In this document: positions 1 to 10,700 of the stretch, piece by piece
Position numbering within the stretch: position 1 is the first letter of the stretch
Layout of the letters: every line of letters starts with the position of its first letter
Position numbers and translations under genes: made by a program
The notes under the pieces: model-generated
Told to the model about the DNA's origin: nothing
What the model saw: only the letters and a program-made list of their open reading frames with translations
Databases searched by the model: none
NCBI RefSeq assembly: GCF_009883635.2
Contig: NZ_CP026115.2
Coordinates: forward strand, 3,038,001 to 3,102,000
Source: Pseudomonas putida
GTDB taxonomy: Bacteria > Pseudomonadota > Gammaproteobacteria > Pseudomonadales > Pseudomonadaceae
DNA length: 64,000 bases
Direction of reading: 5' to 3'

Positions 1-486
1 GACCTTGTTGATCTGCTCGGAGTTGGCCAGCAGATCGCGGTTGAGCAGGTCGCGCAGTTCGTCCAGGCGGTTGGCCTGGCTCAGGCTGCGCATGCGTGAT
101 TCCAGTTGGCGGTACTGGCTGAGCAGCTGGGTGTACTGGTCGAAGGCGGCCCGCTCGTCGGCAGCGCCGATCATCGGCAGGTAGGCCTGGTGGGCGCGGT
201 CGATCTGGGCGTTGCGCTGGTCCAGCAGGTTGAGGGTATCGCGCTGGGTTTCCGGCTCGCGGTTGAGCAGCAGGCGATAAGACAGGGTGCGCATGCGCAG
301 GTTGAGTGCGGTCAGCTCGTCCAGGGTCTTGATGCTGGGCACACTGACATTTTCGATGTCCACGCCGGCCTGGCGGATGTTGCCCATTTGCATGAGCGAG
401 AAAATACCAAGGCCGAGCATGAGCACGCCGATCAGGGCGAACCCGAGCAACGCGCGCGGGGCGATGTTCATGTTGCGAAGAGACAT
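1..486 (-). CDS. Methyl-accepting chemotaxis protein, N-terminal part (cut by window edge)
   Basis: Partial gene. The minus-strand protein begins MSLRNMNIAPRALLGFALIG: a short basic start, one membrane helix (about residues 10-32), then a helical periplasmic region with the look of a four-helix-bundle (4HB_MCP) ligand-binding domain. HAMP and signalling domains lie beyond the left edge. Such receptors sit in the inner membrane and control CheA. A sigma-28 type promoter lies about 65-90 bases upstream. By gene order it probably corresponds to the organic-acid receptor gene next to mcpH in P. putida, but ligand specificity cannot be read from this fragment. Confidence 0.85.
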   Translation of the reverse strand, partial: MSLRNMNIAPRALLGFALIGVLMLGLGIFSLMQMGNIRQAGVDIENVSVPSIKTLDELTALNLRMRTLSYRLLLNREPETQRDTLNLLDQRNAQIDRAHQAYLPMIGAADERAAFDQYTQLLSQYRQLESRMRSLSQANRLDELRDLLNRDLLANSEQINKV

Positions 487-549
487 GGGGAAGAGTCCAG
501 GCAAGGAATATGGAGGCGCGGTCCATGCGACGAAATATGACCTGCCTGT

Positions 550-576
550 CTATCGGTCGTGACTGGCCAGTCTTGA
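550..576 (-). promoter_or_regulatory. Sigma-28 (FliA) type promoter for the chemoreceptor
   Basis: Read on the minus strand there is TCAA, exactly 15 bases, then ACCGATAG. This matches the FliA pattern (TCAA/TAAA-N15-GCCGATAA) with one change at the first -10 base and one at the last. The expected start point is about 50 bases upstream of the ATG at 486. Chemoreceptor genes are common FliA targets. Confidence 0.6.
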
Positions 577-762
577 GGCTGACTGACGGAAAATGTGAGC
601 CAGCTAACTATTTACCTGACCGGCGGTTGATCCATGTCGGAACAAGGGGCCCGATACCCTGTCAATCTGCGGGGCAGAAACCTTAAGAATCCGATATTTA
701 ATGGCGGGGGCTCACACTTTTCTTTATCGTGTGCGCCCTTTGCAACAACCCGAGATAGACCC

Positions 763-993
763 ATGCTGGAAGCCTCCCTGAATCAAATCGAGCAACTGGT
801 CAGCGACCTGATGCAGAAAAACGCTCAACTCACCGAGCAGAACACCGTCCTCGGCCAGGAACTGGCCCAGGCCAAGGAAGAAAACGAGACCCTGCAACTG
901 TCTCTGATGGAGCAGGAAGAGAAAAACGGCAGCACCGCCGCACGTCTGCAGGCTTTGCTTGACCGCGCCAGCGCAGGCGTCGTCGGCGCATGA
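763..993 (+). CDS. Small coiled-coil protein, TIGR02449-like (ZapB-like partner of ZapA)
   Basis: 76 residues starting at the ATG at 763 after a GAGAT ribosome site. The sequence MLEASLNQIEQLVSDLMQK followed by heptad-rich QNTVLGQELAQAKEENETLQ is almost entirely coiled coil. This small family usually lies directly upstream of zapA in Pseudomonas. The stop codon overlaps the next start (ATGA at 990-993), so the two genes are translationally coupled. The function is unknown; a role at the division ring is inferred from the neighbour. Confidence 0.7.
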   Translation: MLEASLNQIEQLVSDLMQKNAQLTEQNTVLGQELAQAKEENETLQLSLMEQEEKNGSTAARLQALLDRASAGVVGA

Positions 994-1292
994 GACTGCA
1001 AGCGCAGCCGATCAATGTCGTGTCGATCCTCGGCAGCGACTATTCGATCAAGGCGCCCGAAGGCCAGGAAGAGACCTTGGCCCAGGCAGTGCGGATGCTC
1101 AACACCGCGCTGAACGAAACCAAGCGCCAGTACCCGACCCTGATCGGTGACAAGTTGCTGGTGCTGGCCGCGCTGAATCTGTGTTCCAAGCAGGTTGAAC
1201 TGCAAAAGGAACACCAGCAGACCCTCGAGCGTACCCAGGCGCAGATCGACGCCACGGTGGACGCCATCGTCAAGACCATTGCTGAGTCCTGA
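990..1292 (+). CDS. ZapA-like cell division protein (probable paralogue)
   Basis: 100 residues. The N-terminal domain ([20 protein letters not shown]) and the segment around [16 protein letters not shown] match the ZapA fold, followed by a C-terminal coiled coil ([18 protein letters not shown]). ZapA binds FtsZ and promotes Z-ring bundling in the cytoplasm. It is coupled to the coiled-coil gene in front. In the canonical Pseudomonas locus, zapA is followed by 6S RNA and a 5-formyl-THF cyclo-ligase gene; neither is here, so this is more likely a second, diverged copy. A weak GC-rich hairpin (1302-1320) follows the stop. Confidence 0.7.
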   Translation: MRLQAQPINVVSILGSDYSIKAPEGQEETLAQAVRMLNTALNETKRQYPTLIGDKLLVLAALNLCSKQVELQKEHQQTLERTQAQIDATVDAIVKTIAES

Positions 1293-1353
1293 CACCTCTT
1301 CGGGGTCGCGATGCGGCCCCATTGTTCCAGATCACTGGATTAACTGAATACGC

Positions 1354-1367
1354 AAGTGTATACACTT
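1354..1367. promoter_or_regulatory. Perfect 14-bp palindrome, candidate operator of the downstream chemoreceptor
   Basis: AAGTGTATACACTT is its own reverse complement and lies 33 bases before the chosen ATG of the chemoreceptor gene at 1400. The TGTATACA core resembles operators of GntR-type regulators. No regulator gene lies beside it, so the binding protein is unknown. Confidence 0.4.
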
Positions 1368-1399
1368 CTCGCAAAACAATAATTAGCGGGGAGCGGGGC

Positions 1400-3337
1400 A
1401 TGCGTATCTGGCGTAAGAGCATCCAGTGGCAATTGATTGCGAGCATGGGCGCAGCCCTGCTGGCGAGCATCCTGGTGGTAGTGATCATCTTCACGGTGGC
1501 GCTCAACCGCCTGACCGAGCGTTACCTGCTCGAAACGGCCTTGCCGGCCGGCATCGAAGCCATCCGCAACGACATCGAGCGCATGCTTGGCCAGCCGTTA
1601 GTGGCTGCGGCCGACATTGCCGGTAATACGCTGCTGCGCGATTGGCTCGCGGCTGGCGAAGATCCCGCTCAGACCCCCCAATTCCTGGAATACCTGCAAG
1701 CCGCCAAGCAGCGCAACCATGCGTTCACCGCGCTGTTCGCCTCGACCGAAACCGGCAACTACTACAACGAGAATGGCCTGGACCGCGTTCTCAGTCGCGG
1801 CAACCTCAATGACAAGTGGTTCTACGGTTACATCGACAGCGGCGCCGAACGCCTGGTAAATATCGACATCGACCATGCCACGGGCGAACTGGCGCTGTTC
1901 ATCGATTACCGGGTGGAAAAGGCCGGCAAGCTGGTCGGCGTCGCCGGCATGGGCCTGCGCATGACCGAACTGTCGAAACTGATCCATGACTTCAGCTTCG
2001 GCGAGCATGGCAAGGTTTTCCTCGTGCGCAACGATGGCCTGATCCAGGTGCATCCAGACGCGGCATTCAGCGGCAAGCGCCAGCTCGCCGAGCAAATGGG
2101 CGAGGACACAGCCAGGGCTGTATTGGCCAAGGGGGGCCAACTGCTCAGCGGCCAGTTCAGCCGAGACGGCGAAGAGTATCTGGCACTGGGGTTGCCCCTG
2201 CGCGACTTGAACTGGACCTTGGTAGCCGAAGTGCCGAAGGCGGAAATCTACGCCCAGATGCGCCAGGCGGTGTGGTTGACCAGCCTGGTCGGCGGCGCGG
2301 TTGCATTGATTTCGCTGCTGCTGGTGGTACTGCTGGCGCGAGGCCTGGTGCGGCCGATTCGCCGCGTCACCGCCGCGCTGGTGGAGATCGGCGGTGGGAG
2401 CGGGGACCTCAGCCATCGCCTGGACGATGCCCGCCAGGATGAACTGGGCGACCTGGCCCGTGGTTTCAACCGCTTCCTTGACAGCCAGCGCGGCCTGATC
2501 GGTGAGGTGTTGCGCACCAGCCAGCGGCTGCACCTGGCTGTGGAGCAGGTCACCCAGGTGGTGGACAACACGGCCGAACGCTCCGGCCGCCAGCAGGAAA
2601 TGACCGAAATGGTCGCCACCGCCGTGCACGAGATGGGCCTGACCGTGCAGGACATCGCCCGCAATGCCGGTGATGCGGCCCAGGCATCGCAATCGGCACG
2701 GGAGGAGGCGTTGCAGGCACGCGAAGTGGTGCAGCGTTCGATCCGCGGTATCGAGGGCATGTCGGGCGATATCGGCAAGGCGGCCGATGCCGTCAGCCAG
2801 TTGGCGGATGAAGTTGCTTCGATCGATGAAGTCTTAGCGGTGATCCGTAGCATTTCTGAACAGACCAACTTGCTTGCACTGAACGCAGCCATCGAGGCCG
2901 CGCGGGCTGGAGAGATGGGCCGCGGGTTTGCCGTGGTGGCCGATGAGGTGCGTACCTTGGCCCGGCGTACGCAACTATCGACCGATGAAGTGCAGCAGAT
3001 GATCCAGCGCCTGAAGCAGGGGGCAGGTTCGGCGGTCAGTTCGATGCAGGCGGGGCAACAGGCGACGGGTAGCGGGGTTGAATCGAGCCTGCGCACGGGC
3101 ACATCGCTGGGCGCGATTACCGATCAGGTGGAGCACATCAGTGACATGAACCACCAAGTGGCTACGGCAACCGAGGAGCAGTCGGCGGTGACCGAGGAGA
3201 TCAACCGGACGGTGCAGGGCATTTCCGACCTGGCGCGGGAGACGGCGGCCGAGGTGCAGGGGTGTCGCGAGGAATGCCAAGCGTTGCGTGGGCTGGCTGA
3301 TGACCTGGCGCGGCAGATGGGTGGGTTCAAACTCTAG
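1400..3337 (+). CDS. Methyl-accepting chemotaxis protein, dCache type (McpH-like)
   Basis: 645 residues. The ATG at 1400 is chosen because GGGGAGCGGGG precedes it; an in-frame TTG at 1322 would add 26 unlikely residues. Order: TM1 (about 12-35), a periplasmic sensor of about 250 residues with double-Cache character, TM2 (about 290-315), HAMP, then the signalling hairpin with the tip at about 487-510 ([18 protein letters not shown]). There is no C-terminal CheR-docking pentapeptide; it ends GGFKL. The neighbour set (threonine aldolase, glyA-sox) is that of P. putida PP_0320 (McpH), a receptor for metabolisable purines. That assignment is by context, not by visible ligand residues. Confidence 0.85.
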   Translation: MRIWRKSIQWQLIASMGAALLASILVVVIIFTVALNRLTERYLLETALPAGIEAIRNDIERMLGQPLVAAADIAGNTLLRDWLAAGEDPAQTPQFLEYLQAAKQRNHAFTALFASTETGNYYNENGLDRVLSRGNLNDKWFYGYIDSGAERLVNIDIDHATGELALFIDYRVEKAGKLVGVAGMGLRMTELSKLIHDFSFGEHGKVFLVRNDGLIQVHPDAAFSGKRQLAEQMGEDTARAVLAKGGQLLSGQFSRDGEEYLALGLPLRDLNWTLVAEVPKAEIYAQMRQAVWLTSLVGGAVALISLLLVVLLARGLVRPIRRVTAALVEIGGGSGDLSHRLDDARQDELGDLARGFNRFLDSQRGLIGEVLRTSQRLHLAVEQVTQVVDNTAERSGRQQEMTEMVATAVHEMGLTVQDIARNAGDAAQASQSAREEALQAREVVQRSIRGIEGMSGDIGKAADAVSQLADEVASIDEVLAVIRSISEQTNLLALNAAIEAARAGEMGRGFAVVADEVRTLARRTQLSTDEVQQMIQRLKQGAGSAVSSMQAGQQATGSGVESSLRTGTSLGAITDQVEHISDMNHQVATATEEQSAVTEEINRTVQGISDLARETAAEVQGCREECQALRGLADDLARQMGGFKL

Positions 3338-3338
3338 A

Positions 3339-3471
3339 TTGCCGGGGCCGCTTCGCGGCCCATCGCCGGCAAGCGCGGCTTCCACCCCGACCGCCTAGGA
3401 TTCAAGCCATGCGCCGTACCTGTGGGAGCCGCGCTTGCCGGCGATGGGCTGCGCAGCAGCCCCAGCAATCC
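3339..3471. repeat. Inverted pair of REP-like palindromes
   Basis: The left arm (3339-3387) and right arm (3421-3471) are inverted copies sharing the core CCATCGCCGGCAAGCGCGGCT with small differences. They lie between two convergent genes. This variant (GCTTGCCGGCGATGGGC) differs from the GGGCTTG-CCCGCGAA type elsewhere in the window. Confidence 0.8.
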
Positions 3472-3472
3472 C

Positions 3473-4513
3473 TCAGCCAACAATGATCGTGCGGATATCC
3501 GCCGCCAGTTCACGCACACGCTCTTCCTCGGTATCCCACGAACACATGAACCGCGCGCCACCGCTACCAATAAAGGTATAGAACCGCCAGCCCCTGCCAC
3601 GCAGCGCTTCAATGGCATGCTCCGGCATCTGCAGGAACACCCCATTGGCCTCCACCGGGAACATCAGTTCCACCCCCGGCAAATCACCCACCAGCGACGC
3701 CAGCAACTGCGCACAATGGTTGGCGTGATTGCCATGGCGCAACCAGGCGCCATCTTCCAGCAACCCCACCCACGGCGCCGACAGGAAGCGCATCTTCGAC
3801 GCCAGTTGCCCGGCTTGCTTGCAGCGGTAGTCGAAGTCCTCGGCCAGTTGGCGGTTGAAGAACAGGATCGCCTCACCCACCGCCATACCATTCTTGGTGC
3901 CGCCAAAGCACAGCACATCCACGCCGGCCTTCCAGGTCAGTTCGGCCGGGCTGCAGCCGAGGAACGCGCAGGCGTTGGTGAAGCGCGCGCCGTCCATGTG
4001 TAGGTTCAGGCCCAGCTCCTTGCAGGTGGCGCTGATCGCCCTGAGCTCGTCGGGTCGATAGACAGTACCGACCTCGGTGGCCTGGGTGATGGTGACAACC
4101 CGCGGCTTGGGGTAGTGGATGTCCTGGCGCTTGAGCGCCACTTCGCGGATCGATTCAGGCGTGAGCTTGCCGTTGACGCTGGGTGCGGTGAGCAGCTTGG
4201 AGCCGTTGGAGAAGAACTCCGGCGCGCCGCACTCGTCGGTTTCGACGTGGGCGGTCTCGGAGCAGATCACGCTGTGGTAGCTCTGGCACAGCGAGGCCAG
4301 GGCCAGGGAGTTGGCGGCGGTGCCGTTGAAGGCGAAGAACACCTCGCAGTCGGTTTCGAACAGGTTGCGGAAGTATTCCGACGCACGCTCGGTCCATTGG
4401 TCGTCGCCGTAGGCGCGGTCGTGGCCCTGGTTGGCTTTTTCCATCGCGGCCCAGGCTTCGGGGCAGATGCCGGAATAGTTGTCGCTGGCGAATTGTTGGC
4501 TCTTGTCTGTCAT
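3473..4513 (-). CDS. ltaE: Low-specificity L-threonine aldolase
   Basis: 346 residues. A PLP enzyme that splits L-threonine or L-allo-threonine into glycine and acetaldehyde in the cytoplasm. Visible marks are the N-terminal SDNYSGICPEAW, HMDGARFTNA (Asp contacting the PLP ring nitrogen) and FGGTKNG with the Schiff-base lysine near residue 207. The length fits the family. It faces the chemoreceptor convergently and precedes the glycine and one-carbon cluster, so it may add to the glycine pool, but it reads away from glyA and is not in that operon. Confidence 0.93.
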   Translation of the reverse strand: MTDKSQQFASDNYSGICPEAWAAMEKANQGHDRAYGDDQWTERASEYFRNLFETDCEVFFAFNGTAANSLALASLCQSYHSVICSETAHVETDECGAPEFFSNGSKLLTAPSVNGKLTPESIREVALKRQDIHYPKPRVVTITQATEVGTVYRPDELRAISATCKELGLNLHMDGARFTNACAFLGCSPAELTWKAGVDVLCFGGTKNGMAVGEAILFFNRQLAEDFDYRCKQAGQLASKMRFLSAPWVGLLEDGAWLRHGNHANHCAQLLASLVGDLPGVELMFPVEANGVFLQMPEHAIEALRGRGWRFYTFIGSGGARFMCSWDTEEERVRELAADIRTIIVG

Positions 4514-4610
4514 GGCACTGTCCTTTGAACGACGCAGAACAGCACTCTAAACCATCGATTCAGCGGTTGCCTATACAACCCCACCATAAGCTGAAATCAG
4601 GGTTGGTCAT

Positions 4611-4702
4611 TCCGGCCCTTTCGCGGGGCAAGCCCGCTCCCACAATGGCCCTGTGCACATCGAACATTGTGGGAGCGGGCTTGCCCCGCGAAAGGGCCGG
4701 CA
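4611..4702. repeat. REP pair (BIME-like inverted repeat)
   Basis: Two inverted copies of the P. putida REP, each with a GGGAGCGGGCTTGCCCCGCG core and flanking CCGGCCCTTTCGCG / CGCGAAAGGGCCGG, separated by about 28 bases. They sit between the divergent ltaE and glyA. Confidence 0.9.
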
Positions 4703-4843
4703 TGGTCAACACAAAAGCCAATGTCGTAAACGCGCCATTGCAAGGCGTGCGCAGGCATCTGACCCGCCCCGGCCAGTCATAACATCGCCACAAAGGGCCA
4801 CAGTGCCCCACGACAAAAAACGATCGCTGCCGGGAGATACACG

Positions 4844-6097
4844 ATGTTCAGCAAGCAAGACCAGATCCAGGGTTACGACGATGCACTGCTGGCGGCGATG
4901 AATGCCGAAGAACAGCGTCAGGAAGATCACATCGAGCTGATCGCTTCGGAAAACTACACCAGCAAGCGCGTGATGCAGGCCCAGGGCAGCGGCCTGACCA
5001 ACAAGTACGCCGAAGGCTACCCAGGCAAGCGCTACTACGGTGGCTGCGAGCACGTCGACAAAGTCGAGGCGCTGGCCATCGAGCGCGCCAAGCAACTGTT
5101 CGGCGCCGACTACGCCAACGTCCAGCCACACTCCGGCTCGTCGGCCAACGGCGCGGTCTACCTGGCCCTGCTGCAGGCCGGTGACACCATCCTCGGCATG
5201 AGCCTGGCCCACGGCGGCCACCTGACCCACGGCGCCAAGGTGTCGTCCTCGGGCAAGCTGTACAACGCCGTTCAATATGGCATCAATACCGACACCGGCC
5301 TGATCGACTACGACGAAGTCGAGCGCCTGGCCGTCGAGCACAAGCCGAAGATGATCGTTGCCGGTTTCTCGGCCTACTCCAAGACCCTCGATTTCCCACG
5401 CTTCCGCGCCATCGCCGACAAAGTCGGTGCGCTGCTGTTCGTCGACATGGCCCACGTTGCCGGCCTGGTTGCCGCTGGCCTGTACCCGAACCCGATCCCG
5501 TTCGCCGACGTGGTCACCACCACCACCCACAAGACCCTGCGCGGTCCACGTGGCGGCCTGATCCTTGCCAAGTCCAACGAAGAGATCGAGAAGAAGCTCA
5601 ACGCCGCGGTATTCCCGGGCGCCCAGGGCGGCCCGCTGATGCACGTGATCGCTGCCAAGGCCGTGTGCTTCAAGGAAGCGCTGGAGCCTGAGTTCAAGAG
5701 CTACCAGAAGCAAGTGATCGAAAACGCCCAGGCCATGGCCCAGGTGTTCATCGACCGCGGCTACGACGTGGTTTCCGGCGGTACCGACAACCACCTGTTC
5801 CTGGTCAGCCTGATCCGCCAGGGCCTCACCGGTAAAGATGCCGACGCCGCCCTGGGCCGCGCGCACATCACCGTCAACAAGAACGCCGTACCGAACGACC
5901 CACAGTCGCCGTTCGTCACCTCGGGCCTGCGCATCGGCACCCCGGCCGTCACCACCCGCGGCTTCAAGGTCGCTCAGTGCGTGGCCCTGGCCGGCTGGAT
6001 CTGCGACATCCTCGACAACCTCGGTGACGCTGACGTCGAAGCCGATGTGGCGAAGAACGTCGCGGCCCTGTGCGCTGACTTCCCTGTTTACCGCTGA
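4844..6097 (+). CDS. glyA: Serine hydroxymethyltransferase
   Basis: 417 residues, usual length. A cytoplasmic PLP enzyme interconverting serine plus THF with glycine plus 5,10-methylene-THF. The PLP lysine is in [14 protein letters not shown] (about residue 230); [10 protein letters not shown] and the glycine-rich [20 protein letters not shown] are family marks. A GGGAGATACACG ribosome site precedes the ATG. It heads the cluster glyA-soxBDAG and, as the sarcosine-linked isozyme (GlyA1 type), would turn the glycine and methylene-THF made by sarcosine oxidase into serine. The genome probably has a second glyA elsewhere (family knowledge). Confidence 0.97.
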   Translation: MFSKQDQIQGYDDALLAAMNAEEQRQEDHIELIASENYTSKRVMQAQGSGLTNKYAEGYPGKRYYGGCEHVDKVEALAIERAKQLFGADYANVQPHSGSSANGAVYLALLQAGDTILGMSLAHGGHLTHGAKVSSSGKLYNAVQYGINTDTGLIDYDEVERLAVEHKPKMIVAGFSAYSKTLDFPRFRAIADKVGALLFVDMAHVAGLVAAGLYPNPIPFADVVTTTTHKTLRGPRGGLILAKSNEEIEKKLNAAVFPGAQGGPLMHVIAAKAVCFKEALEPEFKSYQKQVIENAQAMAQVFIDRGYDVVSGGTDNHLFLVSLIRQGLTGKDADAALGRAHITVNKNAVPNDPQSPFVTSGLRIGTPAVTTRGFKVAQCVALAGWICDILDNLGDADVEADVAKNVAALCADFPVYR

Positions 6098-6112
6098 GTG
6101 GAGTAAACGACC

Positions 6113-7363
6113 ATGCAACGCTACTCGGGCTTCGGCCTTTTCAAGCACTCCCTCAGCCACCACGAGAACTGGCAGCGCATGTGGCGCACGCCGACCCCTA
6201 AAAAGGTCTACGACGTGGTCATCGTCGGCGGTGGCGGCCATGGTCTGGCCACGGCCTACTACCTGGCCAAGGAACACGGCATCACCAACGTCGCGGTGAT
6301 CGAGAAGGGTTACCTGGGCGGCGGCAACACCGCCCGTAATACCACCATCGTGCGTTCCAACTACCTGTGGGACGAGTCGGCGCACCTGTACGAGCACGCC
6401 ATGAAGCTGTGGGAGGGCCTGTCCCAGGACCTCAACTACAACGTGATGTTCTCCCAGCGCGGCGTCTACAACCTGTGCCACACCCTGCAGGACATGCGTG
6501 ACTCCGAGCGTCGTGTCTCCGCCAACCGCCTCAACGGCGTCGATGGCGAGCTGCTCAACACCGCTCAGGTCGCGGCCGAAATCCCGTACCTGGACTGCTC
6601 CAAGAACACCCGCTACCCGATCCTCGGCGCCACCGTTCAGCGCCGTGGCGGCGTAGCCCGTCACGACGCCGTGGCCTGGGGCTTCGCCCGTGCCGCCGAC
6701 GCCCTGGGCGTGGACCTGATCCAGCAGACCGAAGTAATCGGCTTCCGCAAGGAAAACGGCGCGGTCATCGGTGTGGAAACCAACAAAGGCTTCATCGGCG
6801 CCAAGCGCGTCGGCGTGGTCACCGCCGGTAACTCCGGGCACATGGCCAAGCTGGCCGGCTTCCGCCTGCCGCTGGAATCGCACCCGCTGCAAGCACTGGT
6901 CTCCGAGCCGATCAAGCCGATCATCGACAGCGTGATCATGTCCAACGCCGTACACGGCTACATCAGCCAGTCCGACAAGGGCGACCTGGTGATCGGTGCC
7001 GGTATCGACGGCTGGGTCGGCTACGGCCAGCGCGGTTCGTACCCGGTGATCGAGCACACCCTGCAGGCCATCGTCGAGATGTTCCCCAACCTCTCGCGCG
7101 TGCGCATGAACCGCCAGTGGGGCGGCATCGTCGACACCTCGCCGGACGCGTGCCCGATCATCACCAAGACCCCGGTCAAGAACATGTTCTTCAACTGCGG
7201 TTGGGGTACTGGCGGCTTCAAGGCGACCCCGGGTTCGGGCAACGTCTTCGCCGCAAGCCTGGCCAAGGGCGAAATGCACCCACTGGCCGCGCCGTTCTCC
7301 ATGGACCGCTTCTACAACGGCGCACTGATCGACGAACACGGCGCTGCCGCCGTCGCCCACTAA
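6113..7363 (+). CDS. soxB: Sarcosine oxidase, beta subunit
   Basis: 416 residues, the usual length of the heterotetrameric enzyme's beta subunit. An N-terminal FAD-binding Rossmann motif ([18 protein letters not shown], about residues 34-51) is followed by the DAO-type fold. The stretch [14 protein letters not shown] near residue 184 lies in the region that carries the covalently FMN-linked histidine in this family. The beta subunit is where sarcosine is demethylated and oxygen reduced to peroxide. It starts 15 bases after glyA and is followed at 14 bases by soxD. Confidence 0.96.
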   Translation: MQRYSGFGLFKHSLSHHENWQRMWRTPTPKKVYDVVIVGGGGHGLATAYYLAKEHGITNVAVIEKGYLGGGNTARNTTIVRSNYLWDESAHLYEHAMKLWEGLSQDLNYNVMFSQRGVYNLCHTLQDMRDSERRVSANRLNGVDGELLNTAQVAAEIPYLDCSKNTRYPILGATVQRRGGVARHDAVAWGFARAADALGVDLIQQTEVIGFRKENGAVIGVETNKGFIGAKRVGVVTAGNSGHMAKLAGFRLPLESHPLQALVSEPIKPIIDSVIMSNAVHGYISQSDKGDLVIGAGIDGWVGYGQRGSYPVIEHTLQAIVEMFPNLSRVRMNRQWGGIVDTSPDACPIITKTPVKNMFFNCGWGTGGFKATPGSGNVFAASLAKGEMHPLAAPFSMDRFYNGALIDEHGAAAVAH

Positions 7364-7377
7364 CCGGAGCCACCGTC

Positions 7378-7713
7378 ATGTTGCATATTTTCTGTCCCCA
7401 TTGTGGCGAGCTGCGCTCCGAAGAAGAGTTCCACGCCTCTGGCCAGGCGCACATCGCCCGCCCGCTGGACCCCAACGCCTGCTCCGACGAGGAGTGGGGC
7501 ACCTACATGTTCTACCGTGACAACCCACGCGGTATTCACCACGAACTGTGGGACCACGTTGCCGGCTGCCGCCAGTACTTCAACGTCACCCGTAACACCG
7601 TGACTTACGAAATTCTGGAAACCTACAAGATTGGCGAGAAGCCGCAAGTGACCGACGCCGGCAAGCCAAGCAGCGCACCGTCGACCGTCAAAGGCCAAGG
7701 GGAAAAAGTATGA
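7378..7713 (+). CDS. soxD: Sarcosine oxidase, delta subunit
   Basis: 111 residues from the ATG at 7378. This is the zinc-binding subunit: FCPHCGE at residues 5-11 and WDHVAGCRQYF near residue 60 supply the Cys/His ligands expected for the family. The C-terminus is a short low-complexity tail. The last four bases overlap the soxA start (ATGA at 7710). It has a structural role in the soxBDAG complex. Confidence 0.95.
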   Translation: MLHIFCPHCGELRSEEEFHASGQAHIARPLDPNACSDEEWGTYMFYRDNPRGIHHELWDHVAGCRQYFNVTRNTVTYEILETYKIGEKPQVTDAGKPSSAPSTVKGQGEKV

Positions 7714-10700
7714 GCCAGACCTATCGCCTCGCCAGCGGCGGCCGTATCGACCGCAGCAAGGTCCTGAACTTCACCTTCAACGGCAAGACCTACCAGGGTT
7801 ATGCCGGTGACAGCCTGGCCGCCGCGTTGCTGGCCAACGGCGTCGACATCGTTGGCCGCAGCTTCAAGTACTCGCGCCCACGCGGCATCATCGCCGCCGG
7901 TACCGAAGAGCCGAACGCCATCCTGCAGATCGGCTCCAGCGAAGCCACCCAGATCCCTAACGTGCGTGCCACCCAGCAGGCGCTGTACGCAGGCCTGGTC
8001 GCCACCAGCACCAACGGCTGGCCGAACGTCAACAACGACGTCATGGGCATCCTCGGCAAGGTGGGCGGCAGCATGATGCCGCCGGGCTTCTACTACAAAA
8101 CTTTCATGTACCCGAAATCGTTCTGGATGACGTACGAGAAGTACATTCGCAAGGCAGCCGGCCTGGGCCGTGCGCCGCTGCAGAACGATCCGGACAGCTA
8201 CGACTACATGAACCAGCACTGCGACGTGCTGATCGTCGGTGCCGGCCCTGCTGGCCTGGCCGCCGCGCTGGCCGCTGCCCGCAGCGGTGCCCGCGTGATC
8301 CTGGCTGACGAGCAGGAAGAGTTCGGCGGCAGCCTGCTCGACACCCGCGAAACCCTCGACGGCAAGCCTGCCGCCGACTGGGTCAACGCCGTGGTCAAAG
8401 AGCTGGAAAGCCTGCCGGAAGTGACCCTGCTGCCACGCGCCACGGTCAACGGCTACCACGACCATAACTTCCTGACCATTCACGAGCGCCTCACCGACCA
8501 CCTCGGCGACCGCGCCCCGATCGGCCAGGTTCGCCACCGCGTGCACCGTGTTCGCGCCAAGCGCGTGGTGCTGGCTGCCGGCGCCCACGAGCGCCCGCTG
8601 GTGTACGGCAACAACGACCTGCCGGGCAACATGCTGGCCGGTGCCGTGTCCACCTACGTTCGCCGTTACGGCGTGGCCCCGGGCCGCAAGCTGGTGCTGT
8701 CGACCAACAACGACCATGCCTACCGCGCCGCGCTGGACTGGCACGACGCTGGCCTGCAGGTGGTCGCCATTGCCGATGCCCGCCACAACCCACGCGGTTC
8801 GCTGGTTGAAGAAGCACGCGCCAAGGGCATCCGCATCCTCACTTCCAGTGCCGTGATCGAGGCCAAGGGCACCAAGCACGTCAGCGGCGCCCGCGTGGCC
8901 GCCATCGATGTGCAGGCGCACAAGGTCACCAGCCCTGGTGAAACCCTCGAATGCGACCTGATCGCCACCTCCGGCGGCTACAGCCCGATCGTGCACCTGG
9001 CGTCGCACCTGGGCGGTCGCCCGGTCTGGCGTGAAGACATCCTCGGCTTCGTGCCGGGCGATGCCCCACAGAAACGCGAATGCGTGGGTGGCATCAACGG
9101 CGTCTACACCTTGGGCGATGTGATTGCCGATGGCTTCGAGGGCGGCGCCCGCGCAGCCACTGAAGCCGGCTTCAAGGCCACCGTTGGCAGCCTGCCGAAA
9201 ACCGTGGCGCGCAAGGAAGAGGCCACCGTGGCGCTGTTCCAGGTGCCGCACGACAAGGGCACTGCCCGCGCACCCAAGCAGTTCGTCGACCAGCAGAACG
9301 ACGTCACCGCCGCAGCCATTGAACTGGCCACCCGCGAAGGCTTCGAGTCGGTCGAGCACGTCAAGCGCTACACTGCACTGGGCTTCGGTACCGACCAGGG
9401 CAAGCTGGGCAACATCAACGGCCTGGCCATCGCCGCCCGTTCGATCGGCATCACCATCCCGGAAATGGGCACCACCATGTTCCGCCCGAACTACACGCCG
9501 GTAACCTTCGGTGCAGTAGCCGGTCGTCACTGTGGCCACCTGTTCGAGCCAGTGCGCTTCACTGCCCTGCATGCCTGGCACGTGAAGAACGGCGCCGAGT
9601 TCGAAGACGTCGGCCAGTGGAAGCGCCCTTGGTACTTCCCGAAAGCCGGTGAAGACATCCATGCCGCCGTGGCCCGTGAATGCAAGGCCGTGCGTGACAG
9701 CGTGGGCCTGCTGGACGCCTCGACCCTGGGCAAGATCGACATCCAGGGCCCGGACGCGCGCGAGTTCCTCAACCGCATCTACACCAACGCCTGGACCAAG
9801 CTCGACGTGGGCAAGGCCCGCTACGGCCTGATGTGCAAGGAAGACGGCATGGTCTTCGACGACGGTGTGACCGCCTGCGTCGGCGACAACCACTTCATCA
9901 TGACCACCACCACCGGCGGCGCCGCCCGCGTGCTGCAGTGGATGGAGCTGTACCACCAGACCGAATGGCCAGAGCTGAAGGTGTACTTCACCTCGGTCAC
10001 CGACCACTGGGCCACCATGACCCTGTCCGGCCCGAACAGCCGCAAGCTGCTCAGCGAGCTGACCGACATCGACATGGACAAGGAAGCCTTCCCGTTCATG
10101 ACCTGGAAGGAAGGCAACGTTGGCGGCGTACCGGCCCGCGTGTTCCGTATCTCGTTCACCGGTGAGCTGTCGTACGAAGTCAACGTGCAGGCCAACTACG
10201 CCATGGGCGTGCTGGAACAGATCATCGAGGCGGGCAAGAAGTACAACCTGACCCCGTACGGCACCGAGACCATGCACGTACTGCGTGCCGAGAAGGGCTT
10301 CATCATCGTCGGCCAGGATACCGATGGCTCGATGAACCCGGACGACCTCAACATGAGCTGGTGCGTGGGCCGCAACAAGCCGTTCTCGTGGATCGGCCTG
10401 CGTGGCATGAACCGCGAAGACTGCCTGCGCGACAACCGCAAGCAGCTGGTAGGCCTGAAGCCGATCGACCCGACCAAGTGGCTGCCCGAAGGCGCCCAGC
10501 TGGTGTTCGATCCGAAGCAGCCGATCCCGATGGACATGGTTGGCCACGTGACCTCCAGCTACGCCTCCAACTCCCTGGGCTATTCGTTCGCCATGGGTGT
10601 GGTCAAGGGCGGCCTCAAGCGCATGGGCGAGCGTGTGTACTCGCCGCAGGCCGATGGCAGCGTGATCGAGGCGGAGATCGTGTCTTCGGTGTTCTTCGAT

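Noticed and set aside
1293..1399. Possible 6S RNA after the zapA-like gene
   Set aside because: The gap is only about 107 bases to the receptor start and shows no long central-bubble hairpin; 6S RNA needs about 180 bases.
4611..4702. Repeated palindromes considered as a CRISPR array
   Set aside because: The copies occur as single or paired inverted units between genes, not as direct repeats with regular spacers; they are REP elements.
4706..7360. 884-codon minus-strand ORF opposite glyA-soxB
   Set aside because: It is a shadow of GC-rich codon usage on the real plus-strand genes; its translation is low in motif content and has no recognisable domain.
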